Shown here in pieces: positions 22,456-32,984 of a DNA stretch of 64,000 nucleotides. Source of the stretch: Styela clava (taxonomy: Eukaryota; Chordata; Ascidiacea; Stolidobranchia; Styelidae); the NCBI RefSeq assembly GCF_964204865.1, contig NC_135263.1, positions 11,019,426 through 11,083,425 on the forward strand, in the 5' to 3' direction. The notes beneath the pieces are model-generated. The model saw nothing but the letters and a program-made list of their open reading frames with translations, had not been told where the DNA came from and made no database searches. Positions within the stretch are counted from its first letter, which is position 1; every line of letters starts with the position of its first letter. Made by a program: the position numbers and the translations under genes.

Positions 22456-22815
22456 GTATTAACAGTACACATCAGTGCAGACAAACGTTCAAGATTAGGG
22501 ATTTTAAAAATCACCATACCGTCCGAAAATTAGCAATTTGAATATGAGCGATCGGAGCCCTGACTGCCCAACTGACGGTACATTATAATAGGTTAGTTAT
22601 TGTTAGATTAATTTAAGGCCGGTTTCATCAATTTTGATCACTGATTTTTTTTTATTCGTGCCTTGGTGGGTCACGAATAAATTGCGGTGGGTCACTTTGT
22701 TACCCGCGGGTCAGTGGTTCGCCATCCCTGCCCTAAAATAAAGATCCGAAGTATACGACTTTTTTTTCAGAAAACAGCGTCGTCTTTGCTGATTCATTAA
22801 AAAATAAAACAATAA

Positions 22816-23511
22816 ATGAATAAAGTGAAGATTATAAACAATAAGATTGCTGACCATCAAGATCTGCAAAAATATTTATCAGAAAAGTTTTTGCCAGCAC
22901 TTTAAGAGTTTGTAATCAAGCCGCTTAGCATAAAACATTTGGAAAAACTATGGACAAACAATAATTGTCTAAGTATAAACAATATTATGAAGTTAGATTT
23001 GCAGTGGAAACCACATAAATTGCCAGATTTGGTAAGACACCTCCAAAATGCTGTCCACCTTCAATACGGAGACTTGAAGTTGGCGATTCGTGGAAAAGGC
23101 AATCATTCGTTAACAGGGTCTTACTAAAAGCGTCTTAGAACTCATGCAGTCTGGTGCTCGATGAACGTTGACGAAAAAGACAAATCGTTTGAGAAGTTTA
23201 TGAAAAAAAGAATTCGCACACAAGAAAATTTTACCCTTATAAATACGACAAACGCCAGTGTAATCAAATTTAGAACAGTCACTGTCCAAGAAATTGCAAG
23301 GAAACCGGGCCAAAAACGTAGACCCCGATCAGATAAAGTAAATTATCAAAATGTGGCAAAAATAACAAAAAGTTATATAAATGATTTGCGGTTGAAAGTT
23401 TCGGGCATTCGTTGGATGAATGATTCATTGATACGCAATTTCATTGACAAATTTGTTATGTTTTGTGACGAAATACTATTTAGTATATTTTGTAGAAGTT
23501 TCTTTTCATGA
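22816..23511 (+). pseudogene. Long reading frame with two in-frame stops, first unit of a virus-like ORF island
   Basis: One frame runs 232 codons from an ATG at 22816 to a TGA at 23509, interrupted only by TAA at 22903 and TAA at 23125. In DNA of this composition about sixteen stops would be expected in such a length, so the frame was under coding selection until recently. The last segment (from ATG 23161) is open for 116 codons and is basic, with RKPGQKRRPRSDK in the middle. No metazoan family, transposase or polymerase motif is recognised. The next ORF starts inside its stop codon (ATGA). It may be a broken gene of a DNA virus, or two separate genes. Function unknown. Confidence 0.5.
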
Positions 23512-23711
23512 AAACTTTTTTTTTAATTTTGCTTTGTGGTGTAGGTGTGCTCATATTGTGCCATGTTAGGTTATTTACGGATGTTGAAGATTACAGATAT
23601 AAACTCGGGATCATTTCCTACTACTTTATACCATTTCCCATCAAATTGTTTAAAATTTTACCGACGCTAATAAATAATAAAAGAAAAATGTTGCGTTTGC
23701 TGGATTTATGA
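23508..23711 (+). CDS. Small membrane protein ORF, 67 aa, virus-like island
   Basis: Starts in the stop codon of the previous frame (ATGA). It opens with a strong hydrophobic N-terminal segment (residues ~3-20, FFLILLCGVGVLILC), a signal anchor or signal peptide, followed by a second aromatic/hydrophobic stretch (GIISYYFIPFPIKLF). No family recognised. It might be an N-terminal fragment, since the open frame ends abruptly at TGA 23709 and the next ORF continues two bases later in another frame, as after a frameshift. Confidence 0.4.
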   Translation: MKTFFLILLCGVGVLILCHVRLFTDVEDYRYKLGIISYYFIPFPIKLFKILPTLINNKRKMLRLLDL

Positions 23712-23736
23712 AGTGGGGAATCGCGCTTTTTCACTG

Positions 23737-23994
23737 ATGTTTTATATGAATAGTTTTATGACTTTTAACCCAAACATATTTATTGATATGTATATATCCA
23801 ATTTTAAGGTTCCAGGAATCAGAAGAATGCAGCTAGTCCGCCATGAGTCAATCAAGCATGTTATTAAGATTATGCCGGACATCAAAGTCAATTTCGACTT
23901 TGAACATATAAAACAGATTCGGTTACGTGGATACAATAAAAATTCTAACTGTGGCATTGCACTGTATATTTTATTCGATGAACGGATTAAATGA
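23737..23994 (+). CDS. Unknown ORF, 85 aa, virus-like island
   Basis: The frame is open from 23713; the first ATG is at 23737. It may be the continuation of the membrane protein before it after a frameshift, or a separate small gene. The C-terminal half contains the pattern FDFEHIKQIRLRG and a single Cys. No domain recognised. Its last 17 nt overlap the next ORF. Confidence 0.35.
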   Translation: MFYMNSFMTFNPNIFIDMYISNFKVPGIRRMQLVRHESIKHVIKIMPDIKVNFDFEHIKQIRLRGYNKNSNCGIALYILFDERIK

Positions 23995-24145
23995 AATAAA
24001 TATTAATTGGTGTAAATCAATATATATAGATGCGGTTTTATTTGTCACTATGATATCCATGTGGATCATAGTATCGTGTGGAATTATAAAAACATTAATC
24101 AGTATGTTATGTTATGGAATATCGTTGAAAACCGGACTTAAATGA
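23978..24145 (+). CDS. Small one-helix membrane ORF, 55 aa, virus-like island
   Basis: ATG at 23978 overlaps the end of the preceding ORF by 17 nt. A central hydrophobic helix (AVLFVTMISMWIIVSCGII) predicts a membrane protein. Its TGA stop shares bases with the ATG of the next ORF (ATGA at 24142). No family recognised. Confidence 0.35.
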   Translation: MNGLNEININWCKSIYIDAVLFVTMISMWIIVSCGIIKTLISMLCYGISLKTGLK

Positions 24146-24219
24146 GCGCTTTCTTCAACGTTTTGTCTACTTTGCGCAGTCAGTCGATGAAAAATCAAAC
24201 GATTTATTGTATCGTATAA
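24142..24219 (+). CDS. Very short ORF coupled by ATGA, 25 aa, virus-like island
   Basis: Starts MSAFFNVLSTLRSQ within the stop codon of the upstream ORF and stops at TAA 24217. Too short to judge on its own. It is listed because it repeats the stop/start coupling seen at 23508, and may be the truncated start of a longer gene lost at the island edge. Confidence 0.2.
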   Translation: MSAFFNVLSTLRSQSMKNQTIYCIV

Positions 24220-24654
24220 AACCAGATAATCGAAAATTGACTGCGATCGAAATATAATATAATACTACTAATCTTTCTAGTAGCATTCACTATGCACTAT
24301 GTAGTTGTCGTTGTAGTTGTGGGTATTGGTATGAGGCTACATATACGGTGACGTAATTTGTCTTTCATCTTTCACTATTTGAATGGTTTGTCCCATTATT
24401 TACGAAAAAAAAACATTCTCGCTTTTGTCTAAAATTTTGGTGAGATGTTTCAACACTCCGTGCTTTTTAAATGTGCTTTATCCATTTGAGGCTGACCAAA
24501 AAAAAAGCGGAATTGGTACGTAAAAGTTGCATTTCATGAACAATATTTACAGTGTAACGAAAGCAAATAGGGACAACAATAAGCCTCGTGTCAAAACTAA
24601 ATTTGATCTCCACAAATTTCTTTTGAGCTATTTTTACGCTAAAGCCTCAAAATG

Positions 24655-24740
24655 TGGTTGTGGAAGTATCAGGCGGACCAGATTGAATTGCCCCACGAGC
24701 CGGATTCGGCCCGCGGGCCGTAGCTTGCCCATGTCAGATT
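24655..24740. repeat. hAT right-end fragment (GGCCCGCGGGCC type)
   Basis: Contains GGATTCGGCCCGCGGGCCGT followed by AGCTTGCCCATG, the reverse of a typical hAT terminus of the form CA(G)GGGCAAnCTnCGGCCCGC. No matching left end located. It lies 430 bp right of the virus-like island. Confidence 0.5.
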
Positions 24741-26197
24741 TAGACCATTAACAGTGATTCCAAATGAACGTGTAATGAACTATCTTGCCACACGTGTTAC
24801 ACCGTGGTAAAATGCCCAAATGAAATGTTTTTAGCCCTGAAAAACATCAGAAACTAGATGAACCGGAATAAATAATATGTGAACGTTGAAATGATTGAAG
24901 GAGCGTGCTATTATCCGCCCAGAATGTATTGAAGCAAACAGTTTTTTTCTGAATACTTTATGATTGCATTAATATTATGTAAAATTTAATTCGTATCATT
25001 TTTTTATTATTTTCCAAGCAGAATTATTCGTCTTTTACTAAATTGCTGTGGGATTGGGGTGTGCTTTATACACAGAGCTGAATTCCATTCGAAATGGAAA
25101 GGATCAAATCAACTTCTATATGATCTCGATATAGTAATGTAATTCTTTCATTTTGCACCGTACAATCTGATTTCTTGAAAATTCTAAACACTTTTGCATT
25201 AGTGAACGTTTATATTTATTTTGTGTTGCTTTGTTCTAAGAAGATTTATTTTTTCCCATGTGCCCAGGGGATATTGTGTAGTTTCTTACCTCAATAACTT
25301 CTAAGGGGCTTGGCGTAACAATTTGAGTACGGTTGTCGCTATCAGTGTTTGTTTGTTTTTAAATTCTGGAACGAACCTGATTATGTGAACATATTTACCA
25401 AAATTTCACGTGTTGACGAAATATGTAAGCTTGCTTGGTTAGCTTATTGATTTCAAATGAATCGGGATTTTGCCTAATTAATTAAAATGTCCATCGCCAA
25501 CTCAGTGCAAGGTTTACAGCAATTTTATATTTGTAGTGACCTGTATCAACATTGAAATACGAAGGTTTAACAACGGCCGCGTAGATTCAATATCGTAATA
25601 TAGATAACTACTTCAGTTTGCATCCGCAGTCTGATTACTTGAAACTTGAGAAACCTTTGCATTGGCAATTTTTTATATATATATATTTATTTTATGCTGC
25701 TCTGTTTCAGAAATGTTCTAGTTGTTTTGTCACTATTAACATGAGAATACTATAATGCGCTGTTGGCTATGAAAATGTTCTTGAAAATAAACTTTCTGAA
25801 ATTTCATTTCAACTTTTTCATTTCAAATTGATTTGACTCAGAAATAACGATATTAAATAATAATTATGCAAACCCCATGTATTTTCTACTTTTGGGAGAA
25901 CTGTTCTGCAATCTTCGTTAATATTAAATCTAGGATTGGGATGGGCATTTTCACAGAGCATCTGAATTTTGCCAATTTGGTTATTTTAATTTTAAAATGC
26001 AATAGTTTTTAACTTTTAAGCACCCGTGTATCGAATGCAGCGTTTACATCTGCTTAATTTTTGATTTAATAAAAACTACTGAAGATAAGATTATATTTTT
26101 GTTTAAAATTTGGGTTTTATCGGGCAGTGCATTGCTCTTTTTTTTAATAAGTGCTAAATCAAGTTGTACTTTCTGGAAATTTATAGCAGATAGTAGG
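24741..26197. other. AT-rich DNA without a supported gene
   Basis: The only recognisable item is a left-end fragment of the TA-flanked MITE at 25278-25326 (TAGTTTCTTACCTCAATAAC, compare 14112). No ORF of note. Confidence 0.5.
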
Positions 26198-26471
26198 ATT
26201 TTTCTGACGGCGATAACAAATTCGCAAAAAAATATGTATCAAAACTGAATATAATCGTGCAATATATTCTCACATTATTATGTTCGCAGATTGCCGTGGC
26301 ATTTTAAGGAAGTAATGCTTTCATCTTGTCGTAAGTCGACGCAACCGCGAGTTACCATGAACACAATTAAATTAAAATAGAAAGACATTTTAAATTTTCG
26401 TCGTTGTCATGGACTGCATATTGTGCGACAGAAAAGGCCATTATACACTGAAAAAGTGTGCTCTTTTAACA
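26198..26471 (+). repeat. Solo internal unit of the CAGGGATGGCC hAT family
   Basis: Matches the second internal unit of the hAT at 9768 (compare 10914-11185): shared blocks GATTTTTCTGACGGCGATAA, GCAGATTGCCGTGG, GTCGACGCAACCGCGAGTTA and GTTGTCATGGACTGCATATT. No hAT ends are found around it. Confidence 0.65.
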
Positions 26472-28722
26472 AACACGTAACTGCGACGAATTTACGGTTT
26501 TGAAATTCGTTAAAAAATTCATGTTGTGTTTGGTTTTATTGCTTCTTCACACATAGTACGGTTGCAATAAACGTAAACGCATCTTGAGTCCGCAGAGGTT
26601 TTTGCCGGTGAGAAAATAAATAGTCCGCGACAAAAAAAGGTTGAGAAATGCTGCCGTATATCTCGTGCTTCAGTTCTTCAACTGACTGACAATTTCTACA
26701 TTCATGAATTATACCCTGCTAAAAATGATGCTCAAATAGGTCAATATGGCGGAGAAACTTTTCGTTCGACTAGAAAAATTCCTATTGTTACTTCTGTGCT
26801 GACACCGAAATCCTCTGACATAAATAGCACACAGAGGACTTGCATTTTATTGAAATTTACAACTTATCATCCACTCCGGGGACACAAGAAACAAAAGCAG
26901 GTAAAGGATGGTTATATGGCTAATCCCTTAATGATAATCTTTCTTATCCCGAAACCTAGTTTGCTCCGAATTCTAAATTAAGTGGTTCATAATTGTTTCA
27001 TTGAAATTAGCTATAAATTGTTTCAAGCTAAGATTCGATACTTCAAAGAAGTAGTCCTTAACCGATTGGCGAAGAATTTTAAAGATTTAAGCAACATTTA
27101 GACGACGAGCGGCCCAAGCAAATAATTACATTAGCTCTAAGGACCATTTCATTTGAGTAGAATTCACTTGATTTCTAGAAATATTTACTCTTATATTTGT
27201 GTTGATATGTGATGAAGTCCTAAATTCATTAAAATATTTGATACCTACCTGCGCTGAGGAGCCTGTACCTGATTTAAGGAGGCTGTAATAAAACGTAATG
27301 GCACAGGAAAAAGTTACGTCATAATCTGTACGTTTTAATTTTTCTTAAGGATTCGTTCGCTTCCCAGATTCTGTAATCAGTTTCGTTTACTTTGTTTATC
27401 AATTATTTTATCGTCTTTTTTGCTGACTATGAGGTCAAAATAAACTTATAACTTATAAAATAAGAGGTATTTGACGTAACCAAATTTTTAACTTTTCAAA
27501 CGGGAAATATTTGGTACAAAAATTATTTGAACTGATAATAAAAAAATAAAAACATTTTAGGGCATCGAATATTGTATTGATTAAATTTTGGTGTGGGAGG
27601 AAGATGGCCCTGTGCGTGTTCTCACGCTAGCACTATTTAACGTACTTTAGCGGAATAACCCTAAATGACTCCTCACATGTCAAAAAGTACACAATAGATT
27701 GTAATGCAGTGTTATAGCAATGAATTAATCCATATACAGATATATTGAAATATACACTTAAACTTTCATACGAGTTAAACAGTTGAAATTCAAGTCAGTA
27801 ATGCCGCAAAGAAAAACATGAAAAGGCTATATTCTCAACTCTCGAGCGGAGGCCGGGAACACGTCACTGATTGCTCCACTGGTAGTTTATAAATCACCAT
27901 TTGATGAAACAGTCCTGATTACTTATTGTCATTGAATTCAATAAGCTAATAAAACAAAGCAGTGTAATAACAATAAAATTCATATTTACAAGCTGCATTC
28001 ATTACGCTACACTGAACGCGTTTTTACAAATAAGTGATAGTTTCTGGTTGTTTAATTACAATAGAACAAGGTTAACACAATCTTGAAGCAGCCCAAGTGA
28101 ACATGCTTAGGCAAGACGAGTTCGATATTTTCATTCAATATCACTCTTGTAGGATTTTGTTTCTAAAAATTATATTGTATTATTATTAATATACTTGGGG
28201 CGGCCAGTAACACTTGAGCTGATAACTAAACATCTTCCTAATAATGATCGAATCCACCTGAGCGGATTCTCTGGCACATAATAAAAGGAGGTTCAAATGA
28301 TTACAATAAGCACATATTACACTATAAAATGTTGCTTAATACAATAATAAGTAGTCCTATATTACAACTAGTATGTACAACATCATGAGTACCAACAGGG
28401 GAATAATATGCATATATCTATTGTCGATACAATCTTCACTTATATCGCTTTAAAACATGTTCAACATTTAGCCAGAGTAGAACAATTTTTTCACAAAACA
28501 ATTTCCAAGTTTGGTATTATCCAAGTAATTGAAATTTAAACAAAATGATATAATAAGATGTCAGAAAGTGATCATGCATTGTAATGACATTTGTAGAGTA
28601 ATGGACACTTCAAACATGACAGATACTAAAATAGTATTGGGTAATAATCATTTTTCTACAACTATGGTAAATGAATCAAAGTAGCTACAAACTTATGATA
28701 CATTTCAAAAAGTGTGAATAAT
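26472..28722. other. AT-rich DNA, HOIL-1 3' side
   Basis: No supported gene. The phrase GCGACAAAAAAAGGTTGAGAA at 26628 resembles a hAT right-end subterminal sequence. The part nearest 28722 is likely the HOIL-1 3' UTR. Confidence 0.45.
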
Positions 28723-30453
28723 TCAGTGACAATTATTACAGTCCTTGTGACAGCTTTTGCCTCCAACTCGGCATCTACATCCGCCACTTGTGTCGCCTCT
28801 TCCATTAGGTCCCCATCTTGGCCCTTTCGTTACCCAGCATATTTCAATTCTGCACATTGGACATCTTAGCCAATCACATCCGATTTTCTTCTGTATGATG
28901 ATATTGCACTGTGGACAATGCATTGCGTCACCATCTTTGACCATTTTATCGAATAATATTTTAGTTTTCTTTGCTTCTTCATCTGTTGCTGCCTTTCTTG
29001 TTAATTCATCTTGATATTCCTTGCAGTTTTTTCCTTCATGAATGGCCTTACAAGTTAGACAGTTAGTCTTTTGACAAACATTACAATAAAAATTATTTAC
29101 TTGGTCTTCATAAAGACACCAGCTCTTGCAATCAGGTGTTTTGCAATGAAAACTATTGGGTGATTCTTTTTCTGCTTGCATCAGGCCACGATTCAAATAT
29201 TTTTGAAAATCTTCGTTGTGCAACAGAGCTTTTATTTCTCTGTGAGTGATTACACTGTTGCAATTATAATTATCATCCATGTAAGGACAAGTCACAATAG
29301 CTTCATCGCTATTTTTGACATGTTCTGCAATGCAATCTTTACAAAAGCGATGAAGGCATTCACGAAGCACTATTGTATCCTCTGGATTTGTCTCCTCAAA
29401 ACAAATCAAACACTCTACAGGTTCCATACTTTGAATAATACTTTGTTCTGATACTGAAAGATGACGATTATAATTTTCCCTTCTTTCTAAAGATCGTTGT
29501 TCAGCTGCTGCCTTCTCTTCTTCTTTCTCTTTTTCAATTCTTTCAGCTTCTTTTTTAGATGGCACATAATCATGTGGAACTTGATAATCAACAGGCCTAG
29601 GTTTGGAGCAAATTTCACATCCAGGTCTGGTGGGCTCATTCAGATATGTACACTCAACACATTTCCATCCTGGGCTATCTGTCTCAGGTTTCGCCGATAT
29701 CTCCTCAAAACTTGTGGGGATAGGATCAGGAATCATTTGTATGTCTTCGTCCTTCAGCTCCTCTCCCGGCCTTGGAGAACTACACATAACGCATCCAGGT
29801 CTCCAATCTTCATTTAAAAATGTACAAAATTTACAAGTCCATAACTTTGCACCCAAACCACCATTGGGTAGTGGCGGAAGTACGATATCATTATCTGGCA
29901 AATCAAAATTCCCAGTCAAAGATGGGGTGTTTTGAAAATTTGTTGCGACCCTATTTATATCTTGAAACCCGCCAGGTGGTTGTTGAATTAAAAATGGATC
30001 AGTACGCTTTAAATCTTTGGGCTTTGTCGTGAGAGGAAACATCCTTGGCTGAGGATAAAACACATAAACATATAATACATCATCATTTTGTTCCACACCA
30101 CAATCTTTCAAATGCATCCAATCCTTAGCAATGGTTCTTTTATACAAGACATACAAATTGTTAAGAGCATAATTGGGGTATTTTTCAACAATTTTAAACT
30201 TGGCAGTAAGTACTGTCCATTTGGGACAACAGCGAAATTCTGCAGGATCACGAGATCTAGACCGTTCCTCAATGTGAAGTTCTGCAACAATAAATTGTTC
30301 TGCTTGTTTCGTTTTGTTCAAAATATTTCCAATGTAATTGATGACATCATCAACATCTTCTGGATGATCTCTGCAAAATTTTTTCAGTATTCCCGGATCT
30401 TTTACAAACGCAACTTGTGCTTTGTCTACGTATTTATCTGAATCATCACTCAT
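28723..30453 (-). CDS. RBCK1: HOIL-1/RBCK1-type RBR E3 ubiquitin ligase with two NZF fingers, single exon, 576 aa
   Basis: In vertebrates HOIL-1 is a subunit of LUBAC, which makes linear ubiquitin chains in NF-kB signalling, and also forms ester-linked ubiquitin. Domains in order: ubiquitin-like region (about 52-137, ending DCGVEQNDDVLYVYVF); NZF 1 (204-231, WTCKFCTFLNEDWRPGCVMC); NZF 2 (263-289, WKCVECTYLNEPTRPGCEIC); charged coiled coil (299-328); RING1 (348-391, starting CLICFEE); IBR (about 437-478); RING2 (from 513). RING2 holds CPQCNIIIQKKIGCDWLRC with Cys526 at the catalytic position, then the HOIL-1 hallmark ICWVTKGPRWGPNGRGDTSG and a Cys/His-rich end CHKDCNNCH. The vertebrate protein has one NZF; the second here is unusual. 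There is no intron in the CDS. Several antisense ORFs over it are shadows. Confidence 0.95.
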   Translation of the reverse strand: MSDDSDKYVDKAQVAFVKDPGILKKFCRDHPEDVDDVINYIGNILNKTKQAEQFIVAELHIEERSRSRDPAEFRCCPKWTVLTAKFKIVEKYPNYALNNLYVLYKRTIAKDWMHLKDCGVEQNDDVLYVYVFYPQPRMFPLTTKPKDLKRTDPFLIQQPPGGFQDINRVATNFQNTPSLTGNFDLPDNDIVLPPLPNGGLGAKLWTCKFCTFLNEDWRPGCVMCSSPRPGEELKDEDIQMIPDPIPTSFEEISAKPETDSPGWKCVECTYLNEPTRPGCEICSKPRPVDYQVPHDYVPSKKEAERIEKEKEEEKAAAEQRSLERRENYNRHLSVSEQSIIQSMEPVECLICFEETNPEDTIVLRECLHRFCKDCIAEHVKNSDEAIVTCPYMDDNYNCNSVITHREIKALLHNEDFQKYLNRGLMQAEKESPNSFHCKTPDCKSWCLYEDQVNNFYCNVCQKTNCLTCKAIHEGKNCKEYQDELTRKAATDEEAKKTKILFDKMVKDGDAMHCPQCNIIIQKKIGCDWLRCPMCRIEICWVTKGPRWGPNGRGDTSGGCRCRVGGKSCHKDCNNCH

Positions 30454-30913
30454 GTTTGATTTCTAAATAGTTATAAAATGAATATGATAATAGATGACTA
30501 GGGATGGTAATAATTAAAGTTGATCAATCCTATATTGGTGATCTCATCTGTTTAAGCTGTACTTCTTTTTTTTTAATGGCACAAACCCTATATGAATAAA
30601 TAAATCTGCAACCAATTTATCTTCCATGGTTTTTAGTTCAAAAGAATATCATAAACCCACCTGGTATACACTCGGAAAATCAAACAATAACTGCTGGAGA
30701 TAACAAAGTAAGAATGTACCATTACCATAGTTTCAACCATAAATTCAGGCTAGAAATAGCTATTGAATGTTATTTAATAATAATGAGCATTTAGTCACAA
30801 GGATATAAACATTCCAATATTTTTGGAAAGTTAATCGGTCAGTTTTGTCTGATTGATTGTCAAAGCCTTAGTACACGAAACAATATTTCAACTACAACAA
30901 TCTGAAACCTAAT

Positions 30914-31252
30914 GATGTGGCGCATCGTGCTAAGCGTTGGGAATACGCTTGGCACCGCACCTAAGATTACTCTGCATGGGGTTCACAGGTTCGAATCCCA
31001 TGCGGGTATATAGTCTGATAGTTATGTGCGAGAGGATCGGTGAACTCCTTGCGGCCGTAGGGTGGTTCACATAACCGCTGGTCGGTTACGGCTTCCTTCA
31101 CCATCAAGTCCATGCTTCCGAAAACAAATAACTAACTAATCCCATAACCGACATGGAATGGTAACCGGACGAGATGCCGTGGTTCGCCATAAGGGTAAAA
31201 TGTCTTATGGGCTTTCTTATTCCCGGGGATAAATATGTAAATCCTATCCTAA
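30914..31252 (+). repeat. tRNA-derived SINE, copy 1 (nearly full length)
   Basis: The 5' part has a Pol III box A-like GTGCTAAGCGTTGG and a box B GGTTCGAATCCC. The body contains GTGGTTCACATAACCGCTGG, GTCCATGCTTCCGAAAACAA and GGTAACCGGACGAGATGCCG; the tail is TAAATCCTATCCTAAA. At least six more copies occur in the window, in both orientations. Confidence 0.85.
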
Positions 31253-32250
31253 ATTTTGTATCCACTGTATTGAGTAACATTTGTCAGGTAGGATAACAAT
31301 CTGTCTTAGTTTAAAATCTATGTGGCAACTAATCTCCGACATTGGTCTGTTAGAATAGATAGTCAATGAAAGTCATGACAGAGAAACAAATTGAACATTA
31401 TATATATCATGCTGTCATGATATCCCCAATCCTTAATACAGTAATACGTGTGGATAAAAAATTGATCAAGTATTACTGGTACACTCAGCAGCTACACACA
31501 GCTAGAGATGGGGCGAGATTCAGATCCGGACTCGGGTCGAATTCACACATTTTTTGGACTCGGATTCGATTCCACGTCATACTGAGTCCATAATCAATTC
31601 TGTTCATATTAATTTATGCCTATGTTTGTACTTTTACCTCTATAAATCTCTGTACATAACCTAACTGGTTAAAAACAAAGGTTAGATCTATAACAATATC
31701 CCTCGTGTGTATTATAAACACTCCTAATAAAAACGACGACAGATATCCAGATAATATAACGCATGTTGAAAACTATTGATCGCTTATAACAACGATGTCG
31801 CCGCCAGTCGCCTTCAAACTATTTATATTTTTTGGTATACATGTGAACAATAAAATATGTGTTAGCGCAATATTGTTGAGTGTAAAAATGAAACATGCTC
31901 TGGATCAACCCAAGGGGGAATTTACTATTACCTCTTTTAAATCAAGATTATTATGTACAATCTTGTAAGAATTTCGTAATAGCTGTCTAGAATTAACGGT
32001 AGGTGGCGGGCTTCAAATGCAGAACCAAGGTGCACAGGGACACATGTATACGTTTGTATTATGGCCGCCAAAAAAAAGAAAAATATATTTCTGAAATGAT
32101 TCAACAGCTATCTGTGGAATCAATAGGTAAAAAATATGAGCTACGACGTATGTTTGTGAGCGCACGTTGCTATAGCATGGTCAAAAACTTGTTCTTCTGC
32201 TTTTTCATTGTGAGGTCACGGACTCGGAAGATTCGATTCGAGTCCCTGGG

Positions 32251-32966
32251 GGACCCTACTAAAAAGGTAGGTATCATAGGTATCACTCCATAAAAAGATA
32301 GGTATCAGTAGTAAATGACTAAAAAGGTAGGTATCAGTAGTAGATGACTAAAAAGGTAGGTATCAGTAGTAAATGACTAAAAAGGTAGGTATCAGTAGTA
32401 GATGACTAAAAAGGTAGGTATCAGTAGTAAATAACTAAAAAGGTAGGTATCAGTAGTAGATGACTAAAAAGGGGGCTCCCGAAGTATGCGAACCAAGATG
32501 GCGGACATCGGAATGTAATATGTGTACTAGGTTAGGGTTAGGCCATAATTTTAGGTATAAATACTACGGGAGGTTCTTGGCTAGTCTTAGAACTGATAAT
32601 AGGACTAAAATAAGGAAAATTCGAAAAAAATTATCGCCTAACCCTAACCTGTTACGTTCTGATGTCCGCTTAGTCATTTACTACTGATACCTACCTTTTT
32701 AGTCATTTACTACTGATACCTACCTTTTTAGTCATTTACTACTGATACCTACCTTTTTAGTCATTTACTACTGATACCTACCTTTTTAGACACTGATACC
32801 TACCTTTTTAGTCATCTACTACTGATACCTACCTTTTTAGTCATTTACTACTGATACCTACCTTTTTAGTCATTTACTACTGATACCTACCTTTTTAGTC
32901 ATTTACTACTGATACCTACCTTTTTAGTGAGTGATACCTGTGATACCTACCTTTTTAGTAGGGCCC
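32251..32966. mobile_element. Foldback-like element: mirrored tandem arrays, perfect 9-bp TSD
   Basis: The outer ends are GGACCCTACTAAAAAGGTAG and, reversed, GGGCCCTACTAAAAAGGTAG. They are flanked by exact 9-bp repeats GTCCCTGGG at 32242-32250 and 32967-32975. The left arm is ~7 tandem copies of a 29-bp unit (core ACTAAAAAGGTAGGTATCAG, then TAGTAAATG or TAGTAGATG). The right arm is ~10 copies in reverse orientation. Between the arms is a different MITE (32471-32669). Inverted arms made of short tandem repeats together with a 9-bp target duplication are the definition of Foldback elements. No ORF. Confidence 0.88.
32471..32669. repeat. GAAGTATGCG-family MITE, copy 3 (right end truncated)
   Basis: Starts GGGGGCTCCCGAAGTATGCG, holds AGGTTAGGGTTAGGCC and its reverse CCTAACCCTAACCTG, and stops inside the right arm at GATGTCCGC where the reverse tandem array begins. 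It shares nearly all of its left 100 bp with the copy at 63396. Confidence 0.85.
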
Positions 32967-32984
32967 GTCCCTGGGTCTGATATA

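Noticed and set aside
28757..30441. Several plus-strand ORFs of 70-117 codons across the HOIL-1 gene
   Set aside because: They are antisense shadows of a conserved coding exon.
32261..32960. CRISPR-like array (regular 29-bp repeats)
   Set aside because: Units are directly adjacent with no unique spacers, the second half is in inverted orientation, and the setting is a eukaryotic transposon.
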